Shown here in pieces: positions 18,309 through 26,370 of a stretch of DNA of 64,000 bases. Both the position numbers and the translations under genes were made by a program. The stretch covers positions 102,277 to 166,276 of the IMG/VR virus record IMGVR_UViG_3300043539_000897, one strand, 5' to 3'. Source of the DNA: a virus. The notes below the pieces were generated by a model. It was not told the origin of the DNA. It saw only the letters and a program-made list of their open reading frames with translations, and made no database searches. Within the stretch, counting starts at the first letter, position 1. The number at the start of each line of letters is the position of its first letter.

Positions 18309-18878
18309 ATGTCTGAATCGGTTTTAAAGAAAGAATTTAGAGGAGCAGATCTTCAAAGGCTACGTAATTTAGTACAAGGAAAGATGGGGGATAAAACTTC
18401 TGTTTCTTCTGGATACGTTAAAGATCATGTTGACCGCAAAGAAGGAGAGATTTGGGAAGAGGATAGCCGTCAATGGACTATTAAGAACGGAGTTAAACAA
18501 ACTATCTCAAAACTACAAGCAGTAAGAGATGTTGCTCTAACACCTTTATTCTGCCCGGACTGTAAAGCCTTAATGAAACATCGATACGATAATCAGTTCT
18601 ACAAGATCCACCGTCACTGCTTTGACTGCCATGTTAAATTTGAAACAGAATTAAAAAGAACAGGTAAGTGGGACGAATACCAAAAACAAGTTGAAAACTC
18701 TGAAATTGATGGAATGATTAACAATTATGAGATTTGGGTTGACGATTTACTAAATGAAACTAACGATGGGTTTGTAACTGAACTTGGAGAAGTCGAAAGC
18801 TGGTCCAAAGTTAACAGAGATAAAATTATAAAGCAGAAGGAAGAAGCTATTGAGTACTTGAAAAAGTTAAAGAAATAA
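18309..18878 (+). CDS. Zinc-ribbon protein, conserved in marine T4-like phages
   Basis: 189 aa. A zinc-binding centre is visible at residues 79-115: FCPDCKALMKHRYD followed by HRHCFDCHVKFE (CxxC ... HCxxCH). Long helices flank it: an N-terminal helix (ADLQRLRNLVQGKMG) and a C-terminal one rich in Lys and Glu. Zinc ribbons of this type usually hold nucleic acid or a protein partner. It starts 3 nt after the previous stop in an operon of small proteins. Role unknown. Confidence 0.65.
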   Translation: MSESVLKKEFRGADLQRLRNLVQGKMGDKTSVSSGYVKDHVDRKEGEIWEEDSRQWTIKNGVKQTISKLQAVRDVALTPLFCPDCKALMKHRYDNQFYKIHRHCFDCHVKFETELKRTGKWDEYQKQVENSEIDGMINNYEIWVDDLLNETNDGFVTELGEVESWSKVNRDKIIKQKEEAIEYLKKLKK

Positions 18879-18881
18879 AGC

Positions 18882-18889
18882 TATTTATT
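18882..18889 (+). promoter_or_regulatory. Late promoter-like motif, variant TATTTATT
   Basis: One-base variant (final A to T), ending 3 nt before the ATG at 18893 in a 14-nt gap. Confidence 0.3.
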
Positions 18890-18892
18890 AAT

Positions 18893-19519
18893 ATGACGAA
18901 CTCATTTAACATGTCTAATTGGAGACGTAAGCATATTTTAATGGCTGAAAACGATAGTGATCCTAAAGCTGCTCGAGAATATGATCAAGCTATCCACGGT
19001 AAAATAACTAGTTTTGAGGATGTGCTCTTCGAACCAGAAGAAGCTCCTACAAATATTATCTTTAGCGTAGCTACAGAAAAGGATACAGAAAATGCAAAAG
19101 ACATTACAGTACCTTTTGAAAAATTTGCAAAATGGGCTAACGAAGAGGGTTTTGATCTTGAAGATGAAAATATAAGTAGAGATGCTGGTAAAAAGTATTT
19201 TGAAGAGTACTACTCCAACTACTTAACCGACGAAGGTAAAAAGTCTTTAAGAGCTCAAATGCAAGAAGCAGAAGAACCTTCACAAGAAGAAAATCCTATT
19301 GATATTATCAGCGTGGATGTACCTTTATTCATTAGAATGCTTGAATTTGCAAGAGAAGATGCTTCTACAGATATGGACCTACATGACTTAGCTCAAAAAG
19401 CAATTAAAATGAGTAGCAAAGGTGAGCCATTAACTATGATACATTACGATGAATTAACCAGTAAAGAAGCTCCTGTAACTGATGCAATGAGCTTATACGA
19501 AAAATACTTTAACGCTTAA
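18893..19519 (+). CDS. Hypothetical acidic protein
   Basis: 208 aa, acidic and rich in Glu, Asp and Ala; not recognised. A short basic N-terminal stretch (NMSNWRRKHILMAEN) precedes an acidic body with helices (TVPFEKFAKWANEEGFDLED, later LFIRMLEFAREDAST). Acidic composition and the late-type motif in front fit a scaffold-like or internal head role, but nothing in the sequence proves it. Confidence 0.6.
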   Translation: MTNSFNMSNWRRKHILMAENDSDPKAAREYDQAIHGKITSFEDVLFEPEEAPTNIIFSVATEKDTENAKDITVPFEKFAKWANEEGFDLEDENISRDAGKKYFEEYYSNYLTDEGKKSLRAQMQEAEEPSQEENPIDIISVDVPLFIRMLEFAREDASTDMDLHDLAQKAIKMSSKGEPLTMIHYDELTSKEAPVTDAMSLYEKYFNA

Positions 19520-19523
19520 CAAT

Positions 19524-20705
19524 ATGCCAATCAGAAAGAATGCACCAATGAGCACTTACATTAACGATTTTAGGAAGTCTGATGCTCCTCAATTTCAAGG
19601 TAAGTCTGAAGATAAAAGAGATGAAATGGCTATAGCTGCAAAATTACAAGCTATGGATAAAATGATGGAAGAAGGCACTAATAAATACCAACCTCTTTTT
19701 AATGATCTATATACAAAGTATAAAGATACTTTAAATACTTTAGAAGTACATAATGAATTCGACCTGATGGATAAAGTTAGGAAGAATAATAAATTTATGG
19801 ATATCTACAAGCTACTTCCTAATCACAGAAAACAAGTAGATGCGTATATAGCCTCTTTAAAACCAAAGACCGAACTCACTGAAAAGAAAGCTACTTACTG
19901 TTACGCATGTAAACACACTCACGTTAAAGGAACTGCATGCCTTAAAGAAGAAGCTGCAATGACCGATATGTATGATGATGCTCCAGAACTAAAAGGAGGT
20001 CAAAAAAGACTTCCTGACATGTTGCAAAAGGCAATCGTCGATAAAGTAGTTGGTAAAATTAAAGAAGCAGCACTTACCATTAACTATGATAATCCGACAC
20101 AAACAGACGATATTTTAAATATAAGCACAGCAGCCGATACAACAGCAGCAGCCAATACATTTAAGACTAGCCCTAGCTTTAAAGGAACAGTTAAAAATGA
20201 TAAAGGCAAAGTACTAGTACGTAGGGAAAATCTAGCTGAAGGATTGGAGAGAGATTACGAAGGTGAAATGGCTAAATCTCAATTATTCTCTATTGTAAAA
20301 AATGCCAAGGAACTTTTTGATATGATAGATAACAGTACACAGCTTGAAGGTTGGGTACAATCCAAATTAACAAAAGCAGAGGACTACCTTTCAGCAGTTA
20401 CGAGCTACCTAGAAGGACAAAGCATTACTTCAACCACTCCAGTAATGGTAGCTGAAGAAGCTATTAAAGATGAAGAAGGTAGCAGCCTGAGTGTAGGAGA
20501 TGTGGTTAAGGCTGGTGACGGTGGCATCTACCAGATTATTTACTCTCATTCAATGTCTAAACCTTTTTTAGTACCTTTTGATTTAAAGAAGAAAAGAATC
20601 GGTAATTTACGAACTAAAATCGCTTTTGATAGTGATTCAATGATACCTAAAAAACTCCACAAAGTAATGTCACATTCAGCCACTAAGGGTGGTTTTACGA
20701 AATAA
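19524..20705 (+). CDS. Hypothetical protein with small Cys/His cluster
   Basis: 393 aa, mostly helical and charged. A compact Cys/His cluster lies near residues 125-138 (TYCYACKHTHVKGTACL), which could bind zinc. The last 90 residues look like a small beta-barrel (LSVGDVVKAGDGGIYQIIYS, then FLVPFDLKKKRIGNL). No family is recognised. It is in the same run as the acidic 208-aa protein and the 170-aa protein, with gaps of under 10 nt. Confidence 0.6.
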   Translation: MPIRKNAPMSTYINDFRKSDAPQFQGKSEDKRDEMAIAAKLQAMDKMMEEGTNKYQPLFNDLYTKYKDTLNTLEVHNEFDLMDKVRKNNKFMDIYKLLPNHRKQVDAYIASLKPKTELTEKKATYCYACKHTHVKGTACLKEEAAMTDMYDDAPELKGGQKRLPDMLQKAIVDKVVGKIKEAALTINYDNPTQTDDILNISTAADTTAAANTFKTSPSFKGTVKNDKGKVLVRRENLAEGLERDYEGEMAKSQLFSIVKNAKELFDMIDNSTQLEGWVQSKLTKAEDYLSAVTSYLEGQSITSTTPVMVAEEAIKDEEGSSLSVGDVVKAGDGGIYQIIYSHSMSKPFLVPFDLKKKRIGNLRTKIAFDSDSMIPKKLHKVMSHSATKGGFTK

Positions 20706-20714
20706 CCACAGTCA

Positions 20715-21227
20715 ATGCTGAACAAACATCAACTTAGGTCATTAATTAAAAAAACCATTGTAGGAAAACTACAAAGGCAAGGTATCAACAAATACAAAGA
20801 ATATAAGGTTTTAAATCACATACCTGATTTGATTTCAATTTTAACAGACTTAATGTCTCCAAAGTTTGATTTGTTCGTTAAGGATATTGAATGGGTATCA
20901 CCAAAGCCGCCTACGTTTAGAGTCGTACTTGAAAACGATCAGTATTACTACCTATCAGACCTTACTAGGTCTTGGGTTGCAGAAGTACAGGGTAAAAAAT
21001 TCTACCTACTAAACTTAGGAGAGGAAGAAATGGCAGTCTCTGCTATTTCAAGACTACTTCGCTACGGTAAGCCAGTTAACCCCGATATGGGCTTTGCTGA
21101 AACAGCTAACAGTGCAGGAGGGGGCGGTGGAATGGAAGCACAGCTTGACCAAGCACCCGAAGGGGGAGCAGCAGAAACAGGTACAGAAGAAAGACCAGAA
21201 GGAATTCCTGACGAACTATTATACTAA
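20715..21227 (+). CDS. Hypothetical protein with Gly/Glu-rich tail
   Basis: 170 aa. The basic amphipathic N-terminal helix (MLNKHQLRSLIKKTIVGKLQ) is followed by a compact domain of about 100 residues (LFVKDIEWVSPKPPTFRVVL; YYYLSDLTRSWVAEVQGKKF) and a low-complexity Gly/Ala/Glu tail ending DELLY. It is coupled to the ADP-ribosyltransferase-like gene by TAATG at 21225-21229. Not recognised; the disordered tail suggests a linker or a part that contacts a partner. Confidence 0.6.
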   Translation: MLNKHQLRSLIKKTIVGKLQRQGINKYKEYKVLNHIPDLISILTDLMSPKFDLFVKDIEWVSPKPPTFRVVLENDQYYYLSDLTRSWVAEVQGKKFYLLNLGEEEMAVSAISRLLRYGKPVNPDMGFAETANSAGGGGGMEAQLDQAPEGGAAETGTEERPEGIPDELLY

Positions 21228-21934
21228 TGGACGCATTACAGCGCTTTATAGAACTTAACAGTTATAGGTTTCCGAAAGGATACCCAGACATTAATCTTAA
21301 AGAAGACAAGGATCTGCTATTCGCTCTCGTAAGGGAAGCAATAGACGGTATGGATGTAGGGTATCACATAGGAGACTTTAAGAACCCCGCAGAAAGCCTT
21401 TCTGATAGAAACTGGAACTTTAAGAATAAAACAGGTTACTTAGGTACCGGATTTTACTTTTATGGAGATCTAGAGAATGCAAAGCAGGACAGTGATTATC
21501 TGAAGGGAATCGGGAAGGGAGAAATTTACGAAATAGATTTATCAAAATACAAACTTTACCGCAGCTCAAATCCCACTAACTTCTACGATACAATGTCGGA
21601 AGTAACCAAGCAGGTAGGTCAAGTAGCTCCTAACATTCAAGAAGAAGACTTACAATCTCCGGAAATTAAAGAGGCTATGAAAGAAATAGTGGACGTAATT
21701 ACTAAGGAGTTAGGACTTCCTATAGAAGAAGGTACTGTCGTAGGAATTGTTTCTAAATTCATAAAGGATGTTAGAGAGAAAGTGAACGGAGAGATGCTTA
21801 GTAATAGACTACTAAAAACATTAGGATACGAAGGTATCGACAATAGAGATACTAACCTAGACCACTTTGGAGTAGGTTCAGTACTATTTACTTATAAACC
21901 AGGTTCTGCAAAATTAGTTGCAAACACAAAATAA
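21227..21934 (+). CDS. ADP-ribosyltransferase-like fold protein (candidate)
   Basis: 235 aa. The N-terminal half has GYHIGDFKNPAESLSDR, then GYLGTGFYFYGDLENAK at about residues 70-86, then GEIYEIDLSKYKLYR. The C-terminus has TLGYEGIDNRDTNLDH and GSVLFTYKPGSAKLV. This order (YHxG, GTGFYF..D...A, beta strand, GYEGI.., VLF.P) is that of ADP-ribosyltransferase-like domains found in phage polyvalent proteins. T4 injects ART enzymes (Alt) with its DNA, so an injected host-modifying enzyme is possible. The catalytic Glu is not certain. Alternative: a structural relic of the fold. Confidence 0.5.
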   Translation: MDALQRFIELNSYRFPKGYPDINLKEDKDLLFALVREAIDGMDVGYHIGDFKNPAESLSDRNWNFKNKTGYLGTGFYFYGDLENAKQDSDYLKGIGKGEIYEIDLSKYKLYRSSNPTNFYDTMSEVTKQVGQVAPNIQEEDLQSPEIKEAMKEIVDVITKELGLPIEEGTVVGIVSKFIKDVREKVNGEMLSNRLLKTLGYEGIDNRDTNLDHFGVGSVLFTYKPGSAKLVANTK

Positions 21935-21948
21935 AATCGTTATATTTA
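21917..21948 (+). promoter_or_regulatory. Host-type promoter candidate (GTTG-N20-TATATTTA)
   Basis: GTTG at 21917-21920, 20 nt, then TATATTTA at 21941-21948, 6 nt before the ATG of the phosphoesterase at 21955. The first element overlaps the end of the previous gene. Confidence 0.45.
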
Positions 21949-21954
21949 GAACAC

Positions 21955-23049
21955 ATGAATACTGAAAAAGTTATAACCTCTGAGGTGACCAACCGTGTTG
22001 TCACTATTGAGAAGTTATTAGAAATCTACAACATCGACTTAGAAATTTGGGAGATTGAGAAAAAAGTAGTTAATACATGGGAAGTAGGGGCTAAAGACCC
22101 TAACGGAGCAATTGTAACTACACCGTTATTCCAAGTAAAGCTTTGGTTAAAGAAAAAGCAAGTTGCTTATGATTTAAATGTACTAAGAACACAATTCTTA
22201 GAAGACCTTAAAAAACTATCACCATCAGTTAAAGAATACAAAAGAACTTTATCTTTAGAAACTCCTAAGTTATTAGAGATCAACGTTTTCGATTTACACT
22301 TTGGGAAAGTAGCTTGGGATGAAGAAGTGGGTGAAAACTACAGCATCGATATTGCGACCAAGCGTTTTAACGACTGTATTGAATATTTTATCAATACTTA
22401 CAGAAACCACAATATTGAAAAGATTCTTCTACCAATTGGAAACGACTTCTTTAACTCAGATAGATCTCATCCATTCAATTCTACAACAAGCGGTACTCCT
22501 CAAGAAGAAGATGCTCGTTGGCAGAATACATTCAGAAAAGGAAGAGAATTAATTATTAGCAACGTACAGAAGCTAACACAGCTTGCCCCTGTTGAAATTA
22601 AAATTATACCAGGTAACCACGACTACGAAAGAACTTTCTACTTAGGAGATTCTTTAGAGGGTTGGTTTTCAAACAATCAGAATGTAGTGGTAGATAACAG
22701 TGCAAACCCACGTAAGTACTATATGTTTGGTAAATGTTTAATTGGATATACACACGGTAACAATGAAAAAATTACAGACTTACCGATGATTATGGCTCAA
22801 GAGAATCCTGTACAGTGGGCTAAGACTTTCTACCGTGAATTTCACTTAGGTCATTTACACCACAAGAAAGAAACTCAGCTTAAATCTACCAACGAATACC
22901 AAGGAGTAATCGTAAGATTTATGAACTCATTATCAGGGACTGATAGCTGGCATCATAAGAAAGGATACATCGGAGCTAGAAAATCTGCAGAAGCTTTCCT
23001 ATGGGATAGCGAAAAAGGATTACAAAACCAGACTTACTTCAATATTTAA
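21955..23049 (+). CDS. Calcineurin-like metallophosphoesterase
   Basis: 364 aa. The five metallophosphoesterase blocks are present: DLHFGK near residue 114, GNDFFNSD near 162, GNHDYE near 220, GYTHGN near 264, and HLGHLHHKKE near 298. These supply the Asp, Asn and His ligands of a di-metal site. The 100-residue N-terminal extension is helical and specific to this protein. Phage members of the family act as nucleases or phosphatases. The host-type promoter candidate in front sets it apart from the surrounding late genes, so earlier expression and a nucleic-acid role are inferred. Confidence 0.85.
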   Translation: MNTEKVITSEVTNRVVTIEKLLEIYNIDLEIWEIEKKVVNTWEVGAKDPNGAIVTTPLFQVKLWLKKKQVAYDLNVLRTQFLEDLKKLSPSVKEYKRTLSLETPKLLEINVFDLHFGKVAWDEEVGENYSIDIATKRFNDCIEYFINTYRNHNIEKILLPIGNDFFNSDRSHPFNSTTSGTPQEEDARWQNTFRKGRELIISNVQKLTQLAPVEIKIIPGNHDYERTFYLGDSLEGWFSNNQNVVVDNSANPRKYYMFGKCLIGYTHGNNEKITDLPMIMAQENPVQWAKTFYREFHLGHLHHKKETQLKSTNEYQGVIVRFMNSLSGTDSWHHKKGYIGARKSAEAFLWDSEKGLQNQTYFNI

Positions 23050-23051
23050 TA

Positions 23052-23627
23052 TTGATGGAGGATATCCTTTTTGAAGATTTAATCAATAAAATGTATGCAC
23101 TTCTGGAAGAAGAAAATCCAGAAGAGCCAGAACCTTTGCCTGGAATTGATACCTTAAGTAAGGAGCAGTTGCGTTATATTCTAAAAAATAGTAAAGGTAA
23201 AATTATGACCGTCGTATATAGAAAAAAAGACGGAAGCATTAGAACCATTAACACGCGTACCGGAGTTCAGAAAAACATTACCGGAGCAGGATTAAAATAC
23301 AATCCAGATGAACATGGTTATGTTATTTTATGGGATTTAGGAAAACAAGCTTACAGAACAGTTAATTTAAACACAGTAACTGCACTAAAAGGCGGTGGAA
23401 AAGTATATGCCATAAAAGAAGCTTTGGATAAAATACCGCTATCTTTTAAAAGCGGGGGTATAAATTTAACCGGAGAAGCTGCTTGGAATAAATGGAAAAG
23501 ATGGGCTGACCTTAATAGAAGAGATAACTATATCTATAAAGTCTTAGATACCATTAAAAAGCAGAGCTACTTTGCCACCCCTAGACAGTATCAAGTATTA
23601 GTAAATTGGTTTAACCGGAAGAGGTAA
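23052..23627 (+). CDS. SH3-like beta-barrel protein of Bacteroidota phage type
   Basis: 191 aa. Residues 40-120 hold a strand-rich barrel with KIMTVVYRKKDGSIRTINTR, TGVQKNITGAGLKY, and YVILWDLGKQAYRTVNL, a pattern I associate with SH3-barrel-fold proteins widespread in Bacteroidota phages. The N-terminus has an acidic helix (DLINKMYALLEEEN) with LEE, and the C-terminal 60 residues are basic and helical (WNKWKRWADLNRRDN). Function unknown; a nucleic-acid contact is plausible from the basic tail. It starts 2 nt after the phosphoesterase stop. Confidence 0.65.
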   Translation: MMEDILFEDLINKMYALLEEENPEEPEPLPGIDTLSKEQLRYILKNSKGKIMTVVYRKKDGSIRTINTRTGVQKNITGAGLKYNPDEHGYVILWDLGKQAYRTVNLNTVTALKGGGKVYAIKEALDKIPLSFKSGGINLTGEAAWNKWKRWADLNRRDNYIYKVLDTIKKQSYFATPRQYQVLVNWFNRKR

Positions 23628-23628
23628 C

Positions 23629-23636
23629 TATTTATA
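23629..23636 (+). promoter_or_regulatory. Late promoter-like motif TATTTATA
   Basis: Exact copy in a 13-nt gap, ending 4 nt before the ATG at 23641. Confidence 0.45.
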
Positions 23637-23640
23637 CCAT

Positions 23641-24657
23641 ATGAGTACCGAGACTAAATCCTGTTCTTGTGGATGCAATTCTTGCGGAAACAAAGCACCT
23701 CTGCTTACGGAAGGGATAATTTTTTCACAACGAATTTCAGAAAACCTTTTATACCATATCAATAATGAAAAGCCTTTAACAGAGAATACTTTTAGATATG
23801 GGTCAACAGCTTTTTTAGATTTGTGGAGAGAGGCTAGAACTTTATATTCTAGAAATATTCTGAGTGTAGGAGATGAAGATGAACACATTCTTCTTGAGTC
23901 AAATTTAGGAGAATATGGAATGTTCGAAGGAGATAGAGTTGCTTTAGATTTGCCAATGCTTGACGAAGGCACCTTCTACTCTAAAGAGCATATTGCAACT
24001 TATGGAGATGATGAAGGTAATATGGCAGATGTTTACAAAAACTACAACGGAAAAGACTTCTACGTCAATACTAACGAGTATGATTTTGATGCAACTAACC
24101 TACATGACCTTCAAGAAAAACTTAAGGGTTATGGCTTTATCCACCACATTAGCGGTAGACTAGAGGAAGTAAACCTTAAGGAAGTTAATATCAAGTCAAG
24201 TAACGTTAAAGATTTACTAAGAAGACTTTACAACGATTCTAAGCTAGTAAATTTTTTAGAGTTTAAAGACTTTAGGAATGCTTTAAGATTTATTAAAAAT
24301 GCATCTTTAGAGGAATGGTATGATTTAATGAATGATGTTAGTACATACGAAACTTCACTAACTGAAGCTAAATACCAAGGAGAAGAAGTAGCTTTAGGAA
24401 AACCTAAGAGAGGTGGAGCTAAAAAGTTCTACGTTTACGTAATGAATCCTAAAACTAAGAAAGTACAGAAAGTTTCTTTCGGAGGTACAACAGGGTTAAA
24501 AGCAAAAATAAACGATTCAGAAGCCAGAACAAACTTTGCAAAAAGACATAACTGTGCTGAAAAGAAAGATAAAACAAAACCAGGTTACTGGTCTTGTAGA
24601 CTACCAAGATATGCTTCTCTATTAGGCTTGAAAGGATCTTATTCAGGATTCTGGTAA
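23641..24657 (+). CDS. Conserved T4-like marine phage protein with DUF-type Cys/Trp C-terminus
   Basis: 338 aa. The N-terminus is unusually Cys-rich (CSCGCNSCGNKAPLLTEG). The final 100 residues carry a widespread marine-phage domain: KKFYVYVMNPKTKKVQKVSFG, then FAKRHNCAEKKDKTKPGYWSC. This resembles the DUF5872 group; I am not sure of the number. The domain is common near head genes. LLTE-G after the Cys cluster fits a prohead protease site. Virion or internal protein is inferred; no enzyme motif seen. Confidence 0.6.
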   Translation: MSTETKSCSCGCNSCGNKAPLLTEGIIFSQRISENLLYHINNEKPLTENTFRYGSTAFLDLWREARTLYSRNILSVGDEDEHILLESNLGEYGMFEGDRVALDLPMLDEGTFYSKEHIATYGDDEGNMADVYKNYNGKDFYVNTNEYDFDATNLHDLQEKLKGYGFIHHISGRLEEVNLKEVNIKSSNVKDLLRRLYNDSKLVNFLEFKDFRNALRFIKNASLEEWYDLMNDVSTYETSLTEAKYQGEEVALGKPKRGGAKKFYVYVMNPKTKKVQKVSFGGTTGLKAKINDSEARTNFAKRHNCAEKKDKTKPGYWSCRLPRYASLLGLKGSYSGFW

Positions 24658-24658
24658 T

Positions 24659-25105
24659 ATGGAAAACTTAGAGCTACTTATAAGAAAAGTACTAGAAGAG
24701 CGCAGTCTTAGAGACTGGGTTAAAGAGAAGTGGGTACGTATAGATTCCGACGGTGATATTGCAGGTGCTTGTGGGACTTCAAAAAATAAACAAAGGCCTG
24801 ATCGATGCTTACCTCAAGCCAAAGCACAGTCACTATCTAAATCTGAAAGAGCAGCAACTGCACAGAAAAAGAAAAAAACATCTGCACAAGTTGTTGCAAA
24901 CACTAAAAAAGCAAGAGTTACAGAAATACTACAAATCTTAGAATCAGATTATACACCAATAAACAAGGAGTTATGGTCTAGAGCTACAGCAGCTGCTAGA
25001 GCTAAATTTGATACATATCCATCAGCTTACGCTAATTTATGGGCCTCTAAATGGTATAAAAAAAGAGGCGGAAGTTGGAAAAAAAAGAAAAAGAAAAAGA
25101 AATGA
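24659..25105 (+). CDS. Basic conserved phage protein (DUF-type, poly-Lys tail)
   Basis: 148 aa, very basic. The segment LRDWVKEKWVRID, GDIAGACG, then RPDRCLPQAKAQSLSKSERA at residues 17-66 is a recurrent marine-phage motif with two Cys that may bind metal. The C-terminus (FDTYPSAYANLWASKWYKKR) leads into eight consecutive lysines. DNA binding inside the capsid is plausible from charge. The poly-Lys codons contain a dnaX-type A AAA AAG heptamer at 25081-25087, and the stop overlaps the next ATG (ATGA), see findings. Confidence 0.6.
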   Translation: MENLELLIRKVLEERSLRDWVKEKWVRIDSDGDIAGACGTSKNKQRPDRCLPQAKAQSLSKSERAATAQKKKKTSAQVVANTKKARVTEILQILESDYTPINKELWSRATAAARAKFDTYPSAYANLWASKWYKKRGGSWKKKKKKKK

Positions 25106-25419
25106 ACTTATTAGACATATTAAAAGAAGTTAAAGAATCTTTTCAAGAATTTGCAGAAACCCGAGGAAAAGGTGCTGCTAAAATTTCTAACTCTGCTCAT
25201 GAAAAAGGAGGGTTATCTCTTTTAACTTGGCATCACTTTAAAGTTAAATTACCATACTACACAAAAGCAGCTGCAGGTAAATTAGATATGGAAGCAACTA
25301 AAAAAGAGTTTGACGAAACATATAAAAAAATCTCTTTAGATATGACTCAAATTGAGTTTCAAAGAGAAATGGGACGTTTAGAAGTTTTAGGTGAACTTAT
25401 TATTAGAAATAAAAAATGA
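25102..25419 (+). CDS. Hypothetical protein with NLLDILKE N-terminal tag
   Basis: 105 aa from ATG 25102. I choose this start over the in-frame ATG at 25075 because it gives an ATGA overlap with the preceding gene and an N-terminus (MNLLDILKEVKES) matching the next two genes. The body has SNSAHEKGGLSLLTWHHFKV near residues 30-50, then charged helices (YKKISLDMTQIEFQREMGRL). The HEKGGLSLLTWHHFK segment is one I associate with marine-phage proteins. Function unknown; ILKE-V may be a prohead protease site. Confidence 0.6.
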   Translation: MNLLDILKEVKESFQEFAETRGKGAAKISNSAHEKGGLSLLTWHHFKVKLPYYTKAAAGKLDMEATKKEFDETYKKISLDMTQIEFQREMGRLEVLGELIIRNKK

Positions 25420-25868
25420 TAAACTTATTAGATATAATAAAAGAAATAGGTGATGCAAGTTCACAACCGTATAAATTTGAATTTTACGGAAGTCCTTATG
25501 ATGAAGAAAGATACTATGGTTTCGAAACATCCCATTACCCATACTCAGTACATATTACCAATTATGAAGATAATGAAATAGAAATTTCATTTTTTGTACC
25601 TAATGAAGAAGATCCTGACCAAGAACGTTACGATATAGAAACTAATAGAGGTGATTTATTTAAAATTATGGCAACTGTAATTGCTATAGTAAAACAAGAT
25701 TTAAAAACACACCCAGATGTTGATACATTAGTATTTACTCCTGTTAAAAAAGAAGGGGCAGTTGATAATAGTTCTAGAGCAAATTTATATTTACGTTATG
25801 TTAAGCATAGTTATCCTGGTGCTAAAGTTGAAACTAATGGAGATGAAATAATAGTTAAAATTAAATAA
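25416..25868 (+). CDS. Hypothetical protein with MINLLDIIKE N-terminal tag
   Basis: 150 aa; starts by an ATGA overlap with the previous gene. The first ten residues repeat the MINLLDI tag of its neighbours, also at DNA level. The body is an alpha/beta domain (YGFETSHYPYSVHITNYEDN; FKIMATVIAIVKQDLKTHPD; LYLRYVKHSYPGAKVET). I do not recognise it. The ordered domain suggests a soluble protein rather than scaffold, and IIKE-I after the tag is compatible with head-protease trimming. Confidence 0.6.
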   Translation: MINLLDIIKEIGDASSQPYKFEFYGSPYDEERYYGFETSHYPYSVHITNYEDNEIEISFFVPNEEDPDQERYDIETNRGDLFKIMATVIAIVKQDLKTHPDVDTLVFTPVKKEGAVDNSSRANLYLRYVKHSYPGAKVETNGDEIIVKIK

Positions 25869-25875
25869 TTACATA

Positions 25876-25929
25876 ATGACCCCATACACAGACATAGAAG
25901 TTACAGACAAATACATCTAACGTGAATAA
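25876..25929 (+). pseudogene. Decayed 5' fragment of a cupin-like gene (paralogue of 26812)
   Basis: ATG at 25876 gives MTPYTDIEVTDKYI and then stop, arginine, glutamate, stop. Aligned with the intact gene at 26812 (MEKPYIDLEVTNEYTIREF) it matches at P-Y-x-D-x-E-V-T-x-x-Y, with R-E after the first stop. So it is the first 18 codons of a second copy, with two stop codons replacing I and F. The rest is missing; the next gene begins 6 nt later. This is read directly by comparison. It could still be translated as a 14-aa peptide. Confidence 0.6.
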
Positions 25930-25935
25930 AAGAAA

Positions 25936-26370
25936 ATGATAAACTTATTAGACATATTAAGTGAAGCAGAGATAGCAAAATGCCCTGCACCTACTCAAAA
26001 TATTGAACTTAACCTTGAAAATAGGCAGAAGGCAATTAATGAGTATGGATACGGACCATTAAATCCTAATGAACCTAATAAGAAGTTTTGGCAAGCTAAA
26101 GTTGATATGTGGAAGCTTGATTCAGCAGGAGAAGCTAAAAAGTCACTCTGCGGTAATTGTGCAGCATTTGATATAACAAAAAAGACTCTAGACTGTATTG
26201 CAAAAGGAATAGGTGACGATGAAGGTTCTGAAGATCCTTTTGATGTTATTGAAGCTGGTGATTTAGGTTACTGTAGGTTCTTAAAGTTCAAATGTGCAGC
26301 TGCTAGAACTTGTGATGCTTGGGTTGTTGGTGGGCCAATAACAGACGAAAAGAATGATAAGCAAGCTTAA
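25936..26370 (+). CDS. Conserved Cys-rich phage protein with MINLLDILSE tag
   Basis: 144 aa. After the tag (MINLLDILSEAE) comes a conserved cluster: LCGNCAAFDITKKTLDCIAKG at residues 69-89, then GDLGYCRFLKFKCAAARTCD at 108-127, followed by AWVVGGPI. Six cysteines in this spacing suggest a metal or Fe-S centre. The family is familiar from marine T4-like phages, but no function is known to me. It overlaps the next gene by 17 nt. Confidence 0.6.
   Translation: MINLLDILSEAEIAKCPAPTQNIELNLENRQKAINEYGYGPLNPNEPNKKFWQAKVDMWKLDSAGEAKKSLCGNCAAFDITKKTLDCIAKGIGDDEGSEDPFDVIEAGDLGYCRFLKFKCAAARTCDAWVVGGPITDEKNDKQA

Noticed and set aside
22319-22552. Open frame on the + strand inside the phosphoesterase gene
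   Set aside because: Out-of-frame shadow; the metallophosphoesterase motifs run through the main frame.
25075-25101. Upstream ATG at 25075 as start of the third tagged gene
   Set aside because: It lies in the poly-Lys codons of the previous gene and adds only a charged MEKKEKEKE; the ATGA overlap and tag similarity favour 25102. It matters only if frameshifting occurs.
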